Positions 1-8,092 of a DNA stretch of 60,678 nt are shown one piece after another; the stretch's first letter is position 1, and every line of letters starts with the position of its first letter. The notes beneath the pieces are model-generated. The model searched no databases. It saw only the letters and a list, made by a program, of their open reading frames with translations, and was not told where the DNA came from. The DNA lies in assembly GCF_000812565.1 (NCBI RefSeq), contig NZ_JTAM01000072.1, positions 1 to 60,678 on the forward strand, in the 5' to 3' direction. Both the position numbers and the translations under genes were made by a program. The stretch is from Flammeovirga sp. OC4 (GTDB taxonomy: Bacteria; Bacteroidota; Bacteroidia; Cytophagales; Flammeovirgaceae).

Positions 1-118
1 CAGTCCAAACTAATGGGGTAACTATAAATCACTATGAATATTCTCTTGATTATTATCATTGAAGTTATTATTTCAATAGCTTTTTCTTTTGTTACCTTTT
101 TATATAAACAAATCTTTT

Positions 119-1081
119 ATGGCTACGATTACAAAGATTAGGATTGGAATTTTACTATTTACATTATCAATAATTATCTCTATAAAACTCATTGAAAACA
201 ACTTTTATAAGCCTCATAAAATAAATGATTGGAAACAACTAGAATGGTCCAATTTTCAAGGAATTCCTAGACCCTTCTCAACATTTACTGCTGGAATAGC
301 TAGTGATATCAAACTTGTAGAAGATTCAACAAGTAAGCATAAATATTATGCAAAAGCATATCAAAATGAAACGCTATCTTGGGTAAATAAAAATGACATT
401 ACTCCTAATAACTCTACTCATCTTCTAAAGCACGAACAGTATCATTTTAATATAGCTGAGGTTTTAGCAAGAAAATTAAACCAAGCATTATCTACAGATA
501 CTTCTCTTTCCGAAAGTGATTTAATAGACTCATTAGTGAGATATAATATGCTACTAAATACAGAAAACAAAAAATATGATAAGGAAACAGATCATGGACT
601 AATCATTAGTCAACAAAAATACTGGGAATATAAAATTGATTCAGTTTTATTCCGTCAAACTATCAGTATGCAAGAAGGATTGAAAGGACCTCTTTTTGAA
701 GATTACGAGAGATTATCTGATGATGATTTCAAAAATTACAGGTATTATAAATACAATATGGGGTTTAAATTAGGTATTCAATATTTAGGAGAAGAAGACT
801 GGGATATTGACGATAAAATTATAACTTTTTTATCATCTGATAATATTGAAATTCATTATTTAGATAGAGAAACTCAAGCTAATAACCAATTTGGAATACA
901 TTCAATATATGTAATGAAAGAACAACAAACTAAGTATAACTTTCATTCAATCAGAATAGATGATATTGTTTATTCTATTATAACTACATATCCTTACAGT
1001 TCTGATTCAACAGGGTATGAAAGAATATCAAAATCATTTTTAAGCAGTATTACAATTCATGATAAGCCATTAATAAATTAA
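119..1081 (+). CDS. Membrane-anchored putative zinc metallopeptidase (DUF922-like)
   Basis: A 320-residue protein. I start it at the ATG at 119; an upstream TTG at 89 would only add ten residues before the hydrophobic segment. Residues about 7-25 form one membrane segment or uncleaved signal anchor. Residues 105-109 read HEQYH, followed by Phe, which fits the HExxH zinc-binding motif and the 'LLxHEQxHF' pattern of DUF922-type predicted secreted proteases. The rest is polar and would lie outside the cytoplasm. No partner gene is evident; the secretion cassette starts 500 bases downstream on the same strand. The family call rests on the motif and its context only, and the substrate is unknown. 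Confidence 0.6.
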   Translation: MATITKIRIGILLFTLSIIISIKLIENNFYKPHKINDWKQLEWSNFQGIPRPFSTFTAGIASDIKLVEDSTSKHKYYAKAYQNETLSWVNKNDITPNNSTHLLKHEQYHFNIAEVLARKLNQALSTDTSLSESDLIDSLVRYNMLLNTENKKYDKETDHGLIISQQKYWEYKIDSVLFRQTISMQEGLKGPLFEDYERLSDDDFKNYRYYKYNMGFKLGIQYLGEEDWDIDDKIITFLSSDNIEIHYLDRETQANNQFGIHSIYVMKEQQTKYNFHSIRIDDIVYSIITTYPYSSDSTGYERISKSFLSSITIHDKPLIN

Positions 1082-1134
1082 ACACCACCACAAATACCTC
1101 AGAAATATATTTATGATGGTGTTCATTTTTTTTG
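1081..1134 (+). terminator. Probable terminator after the HExxH protein
   Basis: AACACCACC at 1081-1089 pairs with GATGGTGTT at 1115-1123 (one mismatch), and a T-rich run follows at 1126-1133. The loop is long (25 nt), so this is a weak candidate. Confidence 0.45.
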
Positions 1135-1581
1135 CTGACAAAACCTATAGGTTTTGCCTCTTAACTTTTTTTTTACTCGCATTGCTTGATTTGGATTCAA
1201 TACCGTTATCAGTTAATATCTATGCCTTTTCAGAACCGAAAGTTATTAATATCGTTTTGTTACCCTCAAAATTTTTGTTGAATAAAAAGAAAGAACCTTT
1301 GCTCATAATAAAGCTTACAAGTGATCATGGAGTGATGTGATGATTAATATTTTGAAGGCACTTTTAGAGGGTATTGAAAAACTTGATGTAAATTAGTTGG
1401 TTAAATTTTATTCTGAATTTAGATAAATATTAATCATTATTTGATAGTAATGAGTTTAAATAAAAATATAATAAGATTTTATATAAACATTTGATGTAAA
1501 GTGCTTTATTTTTTAACATTGAAAATAAAATGTTTAATATTGGTAATGCTAAACGATTTTTACAGCTAACTATTTATACAA
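1135..1581. other. Intergenic region before the secretion cassette
   Basis: About 450 bases of AT-rich DNA. A reading frame at 1113-1340 (75 codons) and an 18-codon frame at 1341-1395 overlap at TGATG, but neither resembles a known family or has a convincing start. A loose -7-like TAATATTG lies at 1535-1542, ahead of the HlyD gene. Otherwise I see nothing definite; it may be decayed coding DNA. Confidence 0.4.
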
Positions 1582-2763
1582 ATGCTATTACCGCCAGAAC
1601 TAATTAGGGTATTATTACCCAAGTACTATACTCAACTTAATAAAAAATCAAGTGTATTATATATTACAATTTTGATTTTTGTGATCTCAGTATTATGTTC
1701 ATTACCTCTGATTAAGGTCCCGATCACAGTTCAATCACTCGGGTTGATACGCCCTACCTTAGAAAAGTTTGAGTTGAAGTCTCCTTTGACAGAAAAAGTT
1801 TCTAAGGTGTTTATCACTGATAATTCTGAAGTAGAGAAAGGTGAAATAATTTTAACTTTAGATACTACAGAACTCTCTCTCAAAAGAGCTTTTAGCATAA
1901 AGCATTTTGATATTCTTAATGACCAATATTTAGACTTATTGGATCTCTGTAAAGTTACTAAAAAGGTAAATGTGCTTTCTGAAGTGAAATTTTTAAGAAC
2001 GAGAAACTACCTAAAGAAGTATGAAGAGTTTTATAATGACATTTTTTTACTTCAAGAAGAAATAGATCTTGCTCAAAAACAACTTCACCGGAAAACAGCA
2101 TTATTCCAGTCAAAAGCAATTCCAGAGAAAGACGTTGAAGATGCTGAGATTGTTCTTAGAAGAGCACAGACTAGTTTGATCTTGAGGTGGAAGAGGGCAC
2201 ACTCTGAATGGGCTATTGAATTGGATGAACATAAAATAAAATTGGAAAACCTGAACGCCGAAATTCTACAGCTCAATAAACAAATTTCAAAGCATTATAT
2301 ACGGTCAACGGTTTCTGGGGTACTCCAAAATTTCAATGGTATCCATGAAGGAACTATCGTTTTTTCAAATCAAAGTATTGGTGAAATCACTCCAAAATCA
2401 GACCTCATTGCCGAATGTTATATTTCTCCTAAAGATATTGGCTGGTTAAAAGAAGAAATGAAAGCTATTATGCAGATTGACGCTTATAACTACAATGATT
2501 GGGGTACTTTGGAAGGACAGATTATGGAAGTGTATCATGACGTAGTAATGATAGATCAGCAACCTGTTTTTAAGGTGAAGTGCAAAATACAGCAAGACTA
2601 CCTCACTTTATCAAATGGTTACAAAGGTTACCTTAAAAAAGGAATGACATTACAGGCTAGATTCGTTGTAACAAAAAGAAGTTTATTTGATCTGATTTAT
2701 GATCAAACTGATGACTGGTTAAACCCTTCAAGAAATCAATTGCATAGTGTAGCTAAAAAGTAA
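1582..2763 (+). CDS. HlyD-family periplasmic adaptor of a peptide exporter
   Basis: A 393-residue membrane fusion protein that would join the inner-membrane ABC exporter to the outer-membrane channel. Residues about 25-48 form the single N-terminal membrane segment. Next come a split lipoyl-like beta domain (about 60-100), a long charged helical hairpin (about 115-245) and a C-terminal beta-barrel region containing the HlyD-type 'IRSTVSGVLQN' stretch near residue 240. The length suits bacteriocin/RiPP exporter adaptors. It lies 62 bases before the C39-ABC exporter and two genes before a TolC homologue, so a complete type I pathway is encoded. The HlyD call is firm; the cargo assignment rests on the neighbours. 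Confidence 0.88.
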   Translation: MLLPPELIRVLLPKYYTQLNKKSSVLYITILIFVISVLCSLPLIKVPITVQSLGLIRPTLEKFELKSPLTEKVSKVFITDNSEVEKGEIILTLDTTELSLKRAFSIKHFDILNDQYLDLLDLCKVTKKVNVLSEVKFLRTRNYLKKYEEFYNDIFLLQEEIDLAQKQLHRKTALFQSKAIPEKDVEDAEIVLRRAQTSLILRWKRAHSEWAIELDEHKIKLENLNAEILQLNKQISKHYIRSTVSGVLQNFNGIHEGTIVFSNQSIGEITPKSDLIAECYISPKDIGWLKEEMKAIMQIDAYNYNDWGTLEGQIMEVYHDVVMIDQQPVFKVKCKIQQDYLTLSNGYKGYLKKGMTLQARFVVTKRSLFDLIYDQTDDWLNPSRNQLHSVAKK

Positions 2764-2825
2764 CTTGTACTTAAGAATTTCTCAAAAACGAACTACCGAT
2801 TAAAATCAATTAAAAAATAAAATTT

Positions 2826-5015
2826 ATGAAGTTGACTAAACTAAAAGTCAAGCAGCGTGATATCACTGATTGTGGAGCTGCTTGCCTCCTCTCTATTTCT
2901 AGATATTACGGAGCAGACTACTCCGTGGCTAAAATTCGACAACTTGCATCCACTGATCAAAAAGGAACAAATTTATTAGGACTAATTGAAGCCGCTAAAG
3001 CTTTAGGGTTTGACGCTAAGGGAGTGAGAGGTGATATCAAAGCATTACCAGAGGCAACGTGTCCTTCTATTGCTCATGTAGTATTAGAAAATGGTTTACA
3101 TCACTTTCTTGTCATTATTCAAGTAACTTCCAGTAAGGTAGTAGTAATGGACCCAGGCGACGGGCAATATCATGATTACTCTTTAGATAGCTTCTCAAAA
3201 TTGTGGTCAGGTGTATTAATATTAATAACTCCTTCTATTTCCTTTGAAAAGAAAAATGAAACGATTTCAATAAGTAGTAGATTTTATGAATTGCTAAGCA
3301 CACATAAAAGTGTGTTATTTCAAGCTATAATAGGAGCTCTTGTCTTTACTATTTTAGGGCTGAGTACATCAATATATATTCAAAAAATTGTCGATTATGT
3401 TCTTGTAGATGGTAATCATAACCTACTTTGGCTATTGAGTATTTCTATGGTCGTTATCTTATTATTTCAAACTATAATAGGTGTTCTTAAAAGCCAACTT
3501 GTTTTAAGAACAGGGCAAATGATTGATGCACGTTTAATATTAGGTTACTATCAACACCTTATCAAATTACCACAACGTTTTTTCGATACGATGAGGGTGG
3601 GAGAGATAGTGTCTCGTATTAATGATGCTGTAAAAATTAGAGCTTTTATCAATGATAGTGCGATCTCATTAGTGATTAATGTGTGTGTGCTGATCTTTTC
3701 ATTTTCAGCAATGTTTATCTATTCATGGAAACTTGCTTTGATTATGCTTTTAATACTTCCCATTTCAGGAGGAATCTATTGGTATGTGAACCATCGTAAT
3801 AAAAAATACCAGAGGCAATTGATGGAAAGTAGTGCTGAGCTAGAAGCTCAATTAGTGGAGTCCATAGATGCAATCCGCACTATTAAGAGATTGGGAATTG
3901 AAGATTTTTCAAACTTAAAAACAGAAGTTAGATTTGTAGACACGCTTAAAAACGTATTTAGTATTTCTCAAACCAATATCTTTTCTGAGAATAGTACTCA
4001 CTTTGTCACAATCATTTTTACAGTGATTGTATTGGGAGTTGGAGCCAATTTCGTCTTATTGAAAGAATTAACACCAGGAGAATTACTTTCGTTTAATGCA
4101 TTACTAAATTATCTAACAGGTCCTGTCGCTGCTTTAATTGGTATGAATGGCCAATGGCAAAATGCAAAAATTGCAGCAGATCGTTTATTCGAATTATTGG
4201 ATTTAGACCATGAAATGTCAAACACGAATGAAGAACAAATAGAATTAACACCACAAAACATTGGGTCTATTCAACTGACAGATGTATCATTTAGATATGG
4301 TTCAAGAGTTGACGTATTCAAAGGCCTCAATCTTCAAATAACGAAAGGGAGATTAACTGCTATTGTTGGGGAAAGTGGTTCAGGAAAATCGACTTTAGCT
4401 TCATTACTTCAAAAAATATATCTAATCCAGAAAGGACAGATTTTAATAGGAGATACTAATATTAATTATTTTTCAAAGCAATCTTTAAGAAAAGCCATAG
4501 GTGTAGTACCACAGCAGATAGAGCTATTTAAAGGGAATGTATTGGAAAATATAGCATTAGGTGAGTTAAAGCCTAATGTTGAACGAGTGATTGCCATCTG
4601 TAAAGAGCTCGGTATACTTTCATTTATAGAAAATTTACCGAATGGCTTTCAAACAGAGATTGGTGAAAAAGGAACCACTTTATCTGGTGGTCAACGTCAA
4701 CGTTTGGCGATTGCACGTGCTTTATACAGAGAACCTGAAATATTGATTCTTGATGAACCAACCTCAGCCTTGGATAGTAAATCAGAACAATTTGTACAGG
4801 ATGTTATCCAAAAATTGATGTTAAAAGGGAAGACCGTTATCATTATTGCACATCGTCTTTCTACAATACAAAATGCTGATAAAATAATAGTGCTAGATAA
4901 AGGACAACTGATTGAAGAAGGAAAGCATTTTGAGTTAATGGCACAAAATGGAAAATATCAAGAATTATGGGAATCTCAAACTCCTAAAGAACTAAATCAA
5001 ATGCTATTATCATAA
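2826..5015 (+). CDS. Peptidase-containing ABC transporter (C39 leader peptidase, PCAT)
   Basis: A 729-residue exporter that cleaves double-glycine leaders and exports the mature peptide. The N-terminal C39 domain (about 1-140) has catalytic Cys16 in 'DCGAAC', His93 in 'LHHF' and Asp109 in 'VMDPG'. A six-helix membrane domain covers about 155-450. The nucleotide-binding domain follows, with Walker A GESGSGKST (about 513-521), signature LSGGQRQR (about 619), Walker B ILILDEPTSALD and an H-loop in AHRLS. All key residues are intact, so it should be active. Its cargo is probably the two double-glycine peptides at 6788 and 6940. It is the central gene of a same-strand cluster. Confidence 0.95.
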   Translation: MKLTKLKVKQRDITDCGAACLLSISRYYGADYSVAKIRQLASTDQKGTNLLGLIEAAKALGFDAKGVRGDIKALPEATCPSIAHVVLENGLHHFLVIIQVTSSKVVVMDPGDGQYHDYSLDSFSKLWSGVLILITPSISFEKKNETISISSRFYELLSTHKSVLFQAIIGALVFTILGLSTSIYIQKIVDYVLVDGNHNLLWLLSISMVVILLFQTIIGVLKSQLVLRTGQMIDARLILGYYQHLIKLPQRFFDTMRVGEIVSRINDAVKIRAFINDSAISLVINVCVLIFSFSAMFIYSWKLALIMLLILPISGGIYWYVNHRNKKYQRQLMESSAELEAQLVESIDAIRTIKRLGIEDFSNLKTEVRFVDTLKNVFSISQTNIFSENSTHFVTIIFTVIVLGVGANFVLLKELTPGELLSFNALLNYLTGPVAALIGMNGQWQNAKIAADRLFELLDLDHEMSNTNEEQIELTPQNIGSIQLTDVSFRYGSRVDVFKGLNLQITKGRLTAIVGESGSGKSTLASLLQKIYLIQKGQILIGDTNINYFSKQSLRKAIGVVPQQIELFKGNVLENIALGELKPNVERVIAICKELGILSFIENLPNGFQTEIGEKGTTLSGGQRQRLAIARALYREPEILILDEPTSALDSKSEQFVQDVIQKLMLKGKTVIIIAHRLSTIQNADKIIVLDKGQLIEEGKHFELMAQNGKYQELWESQTPKELNQMLLS

Positions 5016-5034
5016 AATAATTTCACAACCAGTT

Positions 5035-5298
5035 ATGCTACTACAAAAACAACTAGAACGAATTGAGAGGATTGATTATTTAATTCGAAAAAGAGGTACA
5101 GGAACTCCAATTGAGTTAGCTGAAAAACTAGAGATAACAGACCGAACACTTCGCACTTTATTAACTCAAATGAGGGAAATGGGTGCGGAAATCTATTACG
5201 ATCATCACCGAATGAGTTATGTCTACAAAAAGCAGTATTGTTTCTTTTTTGGATTTATTCATGAAGATGCTGTTAAAACCATTAAACAGATTAGCTAA
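5035..5298 (+). CDS. Small helix-turn-helix protein within the secretion cluster
   Basis: An 87-residue protein with an HTH_11/DeoR-like winged helix at about 8-55 ('TPIELAEKLEITDRTLRTLL') and an aromatic C-terminal tail. It starts 19 bases after the exporter gene. Its stop is one base before the ATG of the TolC gene, so translation of the two is probably coupled. There is no ligand-binding or oligomerisation domain. It may regulate the cassette, but no target site can be assigned. The DNA-binding fold is fairly clear; its role is inference. Confidence 0.75.
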   Translation: MLLQKQLERIERIDYLIRKRGTGTPIELAEKLEITDRTLRTLLTQMREMGAEIYYDHHRMSYVYKKQYCFFFGFIHEDAVKTIKQIS

Positions 5299-5299
5299 T

Positions 5300-6634
5300 A
5301 TGAAAAAGTTATTTTCAATGCTAATAATGAGTACTTTCTCTTTTTCATTATTAGGACAATCCTATCAGTCTTTGACTTTATCAAATGCCATAGCAAAGAC
5401 ACTTCAAAACAACTATGATATAAAAATTGATCAGCAAGAGGTTTCTGATGCAAAACAGAAAAATACTTGGGGGAATGCTGGAAAACTTCCTCAAATCAAT
5501 TTATCTAATAATAATAGGGGGACAGTTCAAGTCAATCAACCTGCTTCTCCTTTCTCTTTGGAAGGGCAAAATGATAATATACAATTAGACGTTGGTATTG
5601 ACCTTCAATGGACTCTATTCAACGGTCAAAGGGTAAGGTTTCGTAAGGAACAACTAGATAATGAAGAGCAGCTTGCTTTATTAAGACATCAATTGATCAT
5701 GGAGAACAAAGTGGAAGAAGTAATTTTTCAATATTATAAGGTTTTATTAGAGCAAGAAAAACTAAATGTGCTAATAAAGATTCAGCAAAATGCTGAACAT
5801 AGAATTCAAAGAATAGAGAAAGGTGTTCAACTTGGTGAAAACTCAAAGTTTGAATTAACGAGAGAAAAGACCACATATTTTACAGATTCTATAAATCTAG
5901 TAGATCAGAAGCTAAAGGTTGAAAGTGATCTCCAACAACTAAATTATATCTTGGGGGAAGAGGATATAAATACTCCTTATCAACTTACGGATAGTTTAGA
6001 AGTTCCTACTTTAGATTTATCAGCTTCTAGTGTTTTTGACAAGGTCAATACTCAAAACAATCAATTGGGGGTTATTAATACACAACTGAGGCAGCAACAA
6101 GTTAATGTACAATTAAGTAAGACCAATAAAATACCTACTGTTTCATTGGAATCGGCTTATCAAGGTAATCTCAATTGGTTGACAGCAGACTACCCTACCA
6201 TTGAAGGGGAATTAATCACTCAAACGAATAAAGGACATTTGTATGGAGGTTTTATAGGAATCAATGTTACTGTACCTGTTTTTAATGGAGGTCAAAATGA
6301 GAGAAAGATACAATCTTCGAAAATCCAATTCCATAAAAAGCAATTAGAGCAGAAGAAGAAAAAGCTAGAGTTAAAAAAAGAGTTCCATCAGCTTTTCTCT
6401 AATTATCATTATAACCAAGAAAAAGTAAGAATTGGCTATCTCAGCCAAAAGTCAGCGGAAGAAAACCTTCAATTGTCACAAGAGCAATTGGATTTAGGGA
6501 GTATATCAGTTTTTGATTTTCGTCAAGTACAAAACAGCTATATGAATGCTTCTTTAAATTATTTCACTGCACAATATGAATTGATTTTATCACAAGTACG
6601 TTTATTAAAAATTTCTGGAGAAATATTAAAATAA
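5300..6634 (+). CDS. TolC-family outer-membrane efflux protein
   Basis: A 444-residue outer-membrane channel. I start it at the ATG at 5300, where a signal peptide begins ('MKKLFSMLIMSTFSFSLLG'); an in-frame ATG at 5219 lies inside the preceding HTH gene and would bury the signal peptide. The mature part shows the internal duplication of TolC proteins: two long alpha-helical repeats with 'LSNAIAKTLQNNYDIKI' near the N-terminus and a second 'LSQEQLDLGSISVFDF' region near the C-terminus. It completes the type I exporter together with the HlyD and PCAT proteins. Confidence 0.9.
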   Translation: MKKLFSMLIMSTFSFSLLGQSYQSLTLSNAIAKTLQNNYDIKIDQQEVSDAKQKNTWGNAGKLPQINLSNNNRGTVQVNQPASPFSLEGQNDNIQLDVGIDLQWTLFNGQRVRFRKEQLDNEEQLALLRHQLIMENKVEEVIFQYYKVLLEQEKLNVLIKIQQNAEHRIQRIEKGVQLGENSKFELTREKTTYFTDSINLVDQKLKVESDLQQLNYILGEEDINTPYQLTDSLEVPTLDLSASSVFDKVNTQNNQLGVINTQLRQQQVNVQLSKTNKIPTVSLESAYQGNLNWLTADYPTIEGELITQTNKGHLYGGFIGINVTVPVFNGGQNERKIQSSKIQFHKKQLEQKKKKLELKKEFHQLFSNYHYNQEKVRIGYLSQKSAEENLQLSQEQLDLGSISVFDFRQVQNSYMNASLNYFTAQYELILSQVRLLKISGEILK

Positions 6635-6640
6635 TTTTCT

Positions 6641-6661
6641 CGCGGAAGTATTTTTTCCGTG
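6641..6661 (+). terminator. Hairpin after the TolC gene
   Basis: CGCGGAA (6641-6647) pairs with TTCCGTG (6655-6661), including one G-U pair, around a T-rich loop seven bases after the TolC stop. There is no T tract after the stem, so it may be a weak terminator or processing site separating exporter and precursor transcripts. Confidence 0.35.
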
Positions 6662-6787
6662 GTAGTCAATACTTTTACAATATCAAAATAAAGCTAGCTA
6701 ACTATTTGATGATCTGCTTTTAAGGATGCCGAAAATTAAAAGTGGAACAATATTTTTAGAGTAGGTATAAACTGAAAACTAATTATT

Positions 6788-6937
6788 ATGAAATTTCAGG
6801 AATTAGAACTTGATGAAGTTCGTGAGGTTAATGGTGGTATGGTACTTGGGTCATCAGCTGCTTGGGGCAGATTTTGGACAGCTATGGGATTTGGAACAGC
6901 TGCAGGAGCTGCATTTTACATTAAAAGATACGCATAA
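6788..6937 (+). CDS. Double-glycine leader peptide precursor 1 (class IIb bacteriocin-like)
   Basis: A 49-codon gene missed at normal ORF size cut-offs. The leader MKFQELELDEVREVNGG (17 residues) is a textbook double-glycine leader, with acidic and hydrophobic residues at the spacing read by C39 peptidases. The predicted mature peptide has 32 residues. It is Gly/Ala-rich with three aromatic residues near the middle, carries a GxxxG motif at mature positions 19-23 (GTAAG) and ends in a basic tail, IKRYA. GxxxG and a cationic tail are typical of two-peptide class IIb bacteriocins. It lies just after the exporter genes and two bases before precursor 2, which has a matching leader. Antimicrobial activity is inferred, not shown; it could instead be a signalling peptide. 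Confidence 0.87.
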   Translation: MKFQELELDEVREVNGGMVLGSSAAWGRFWTAMGFGTAAGAAFYIKRYA

Positions 6938-6939
6938 TA

Positions 6940-7068
6940 ATGAAAGAATTAGAATTAAATGAACTCCAAGAAATTGATGGAGGTATTCTCATTTGGGTAG
7001 CTGGTTTCGTAGTTGGTTCCTTTGTTGGGTATGCAGGAATGGCATTATTAGATTATGTCGTTAGTTAA
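6940..7068 (+). CDS. Double-glycine leader peptide precursor 2 (class IIb bacteriocin-like)
   Basis: A 42-codon gene two bases after precursor 1. Its leader MKELELNELQEIDGG is clearly related to that of precursor 1; both share ELEL-(D/N)-E and end in Gly-Gly. The predicted mature peptide has 27 residues, is strongly hydrophobic, and has two consecutive GxxxG motifs (GFVVG and GSFVG, mature positions 7-11 and 11-15) followed by LLDYVVS. It would span a membrane as one helix. The pairing with precursor 1 and the GxxxG motifs suggest the two halves of a two-peptide toxin. The mature region is also similar to the ORF at 7145. Confidence 0.87.
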   Translation: MKELELNELQEIDGGILIWVAGFVVGSFVGYAGMALLDYVVS

Positions 7069-7084
7069 TAAATTTATTTTTATT

Positions 7085-7121
7085 CATCACAGATTTACGT
7101 GTTAATCGTAAATTTGTGATG
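7085..7121 (+). terminator. Hairpin between precursor 2 and the leaderless peptide gene
   Basis: A 15-bp stem, CATCACAGATTTACG (7085-7099) with CGTAAATTTGTGATG (7107-7121), has a single wobble and a 7-nt loop, followed by TCTTTATGTT. It looks like an intrinsic terminator with a modest U tract. It could let only part of the transcription reach the downstream genes, or stabilise the 3' end of the precursor mRNA. Confidence 0.7.
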
Positions 7122-7144
7122 TCTTTATGTTAATTATATATTAA

Positions 7145-7255
7145 ATGGAAAGTCTAAGAAAAAACTTAAAGGAATTATTAATTTATATATTTGGATTTGT
7201 AGTAGGAGGATTTATAGGTTATTATCTATTAGATTTTATCTTCAATTTTCTATAG
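7145..7255 (+). CDS. Leaderless 36-residue membrane peptide related to precursor 2
   Basis: A tiny ORF starting at ATG 7145. The N-terminus MESLRKNLKE is charged and lacks a Gly-Gly cleavage site. The rest is one hydrophobic helix, LLIYIFGFVVGGFIGYYLLD followed by FIFNFL. It aligns with the mature part of precursor 2, sharing GFVVGxFxGY and LLD in the same order with a three-residue gap, so it appears to be a paralogue that lost (or never had) the export leader. It should stay in the producing cell's inner membrane. A role as an immunity or decoy peptide fits but is inference. It sits between the precursors and the two membrane protease-like genes. Confidence 0.68.
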   Translation: MESLRKNLKELLIYIFGFVVGGFIGYYLLDFIFNFL

Positions 7256-7291
7256 GAGCATAACACTCAACTTTTTATTAATTTACTTGTA

Positions 7292-7924
7292 ATGCATATT
7301 TCAACAATAAAAATGCGCATTCGAAAAATAAAACATTCAGAGGTTCATGCCTTCATTAATGAAAGATTTAATAGAAAAAGCAAGCTACTAAAGAGCTATT
7401 CATTTGTAGAAAAAATCCAAATATTATTACTCCTTTTAATTATTTTGAAGGTTTTAGTTAGCTGCTACTTTCAAAGTTATTTACCTTTATTTTTATTTGG
7501 TTCATCTATTTTCTTCTCATTTTCTATTCTTATTTTTCTGCATGAAGTAATACATTATTTTGGGTACCTAATAGTTGGGAAACGAGATGTATATTTTGGG
7601 AAAGTAAAAAAAGAAAAGATCTTTTATGTCACTACTCGGACAAGCAAACTGAATGGATATGAATATATATTTATTTTAATGTTACCTTTTATTCTAATTA
7701 GTTTAGTATGTATATTCTTTGCAATAAAATATCACAATATCGAATTATACTTTTTTACTATTCCTGTATTAGTTTGTAATTATTCTTTTTCAAAGGGAGA
7801 CTTTACCTTTTCAGATTATCTCATACAAATTGGAATCTCAACATCAAGATTATGGAATAATGATAATACAATATTCATTGGAAATTCCACCTCAGAATTA
7901 AAGACAGAAAAAGCTACTAAATAA
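7292..7924 (+). CDS. Membrane protein with HExxH motif (DUF3267-like putative zincin)
   Basis: A 210-residue protein with about four membrane segments (around 42-60, 65-84, 122-145 and 150-166). His84-Glu85-x-x-His88 (HEVIH) lies at the end of the second segment, followed by YFGYLIVG. This matches the 'HExIH' arrangement of DUF3267 putative zinc peptidases. An internal ATG eight codons in is an alternative start. It follows the three small peptide genes by 36 bases and precedes a CPBP protein. Immunity, peptide processing or regulation are all possible; the sequence does not decide. Confidence 0.62.
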   Translation: MHISTIKMRIRKIKHSEVHAFINERFNRKSKLLKSYSFVEKIQILLLLLIILKVLVSCYFQSYLPLFLFGSSIFFSFSILIFLHEVIHYFGYLIVGKRDVYFGKVKKEKIFYVTTRTSKLNGYEYIFILMLPFILISLVCIFFAIKYHNIELYFFTIPVLVCNYSFSKGDFTFSDYLIQIGISTSRLWNNDNTIFIGNSTSELKTEKATK

Positions 7925-8092
7925 AACAAAGTTAAATGAAAGACTACTACAACTTTATTTTTCTTCTTTTTTATATTTGAAAGGAGAAGTCTTGCTTTAA
8001 ATAAATTTCTTATAGATAGCTATGTAGGAATATCAAAGTAGTTTGAAATAGTATTGTCGTTTTCATCATATTCAAATTCATACTTATAAAAA

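Noticed and set aside
1113-1340. 75-codon open frame downstream of the HExxH protein
   Set aside because: It begins inside the terminator arm of the preceding gene, shows no known domain and could arise by chance in AT-rich DNA.
5219-5299. Upstream ATG extending the TolC protein by 27 residues
   Set aside because: The extension overlaps the HTH gene in another frame and would put the signal peptide in the middle of the protein; the ATG at 5300 starts directly at the signal peptide.
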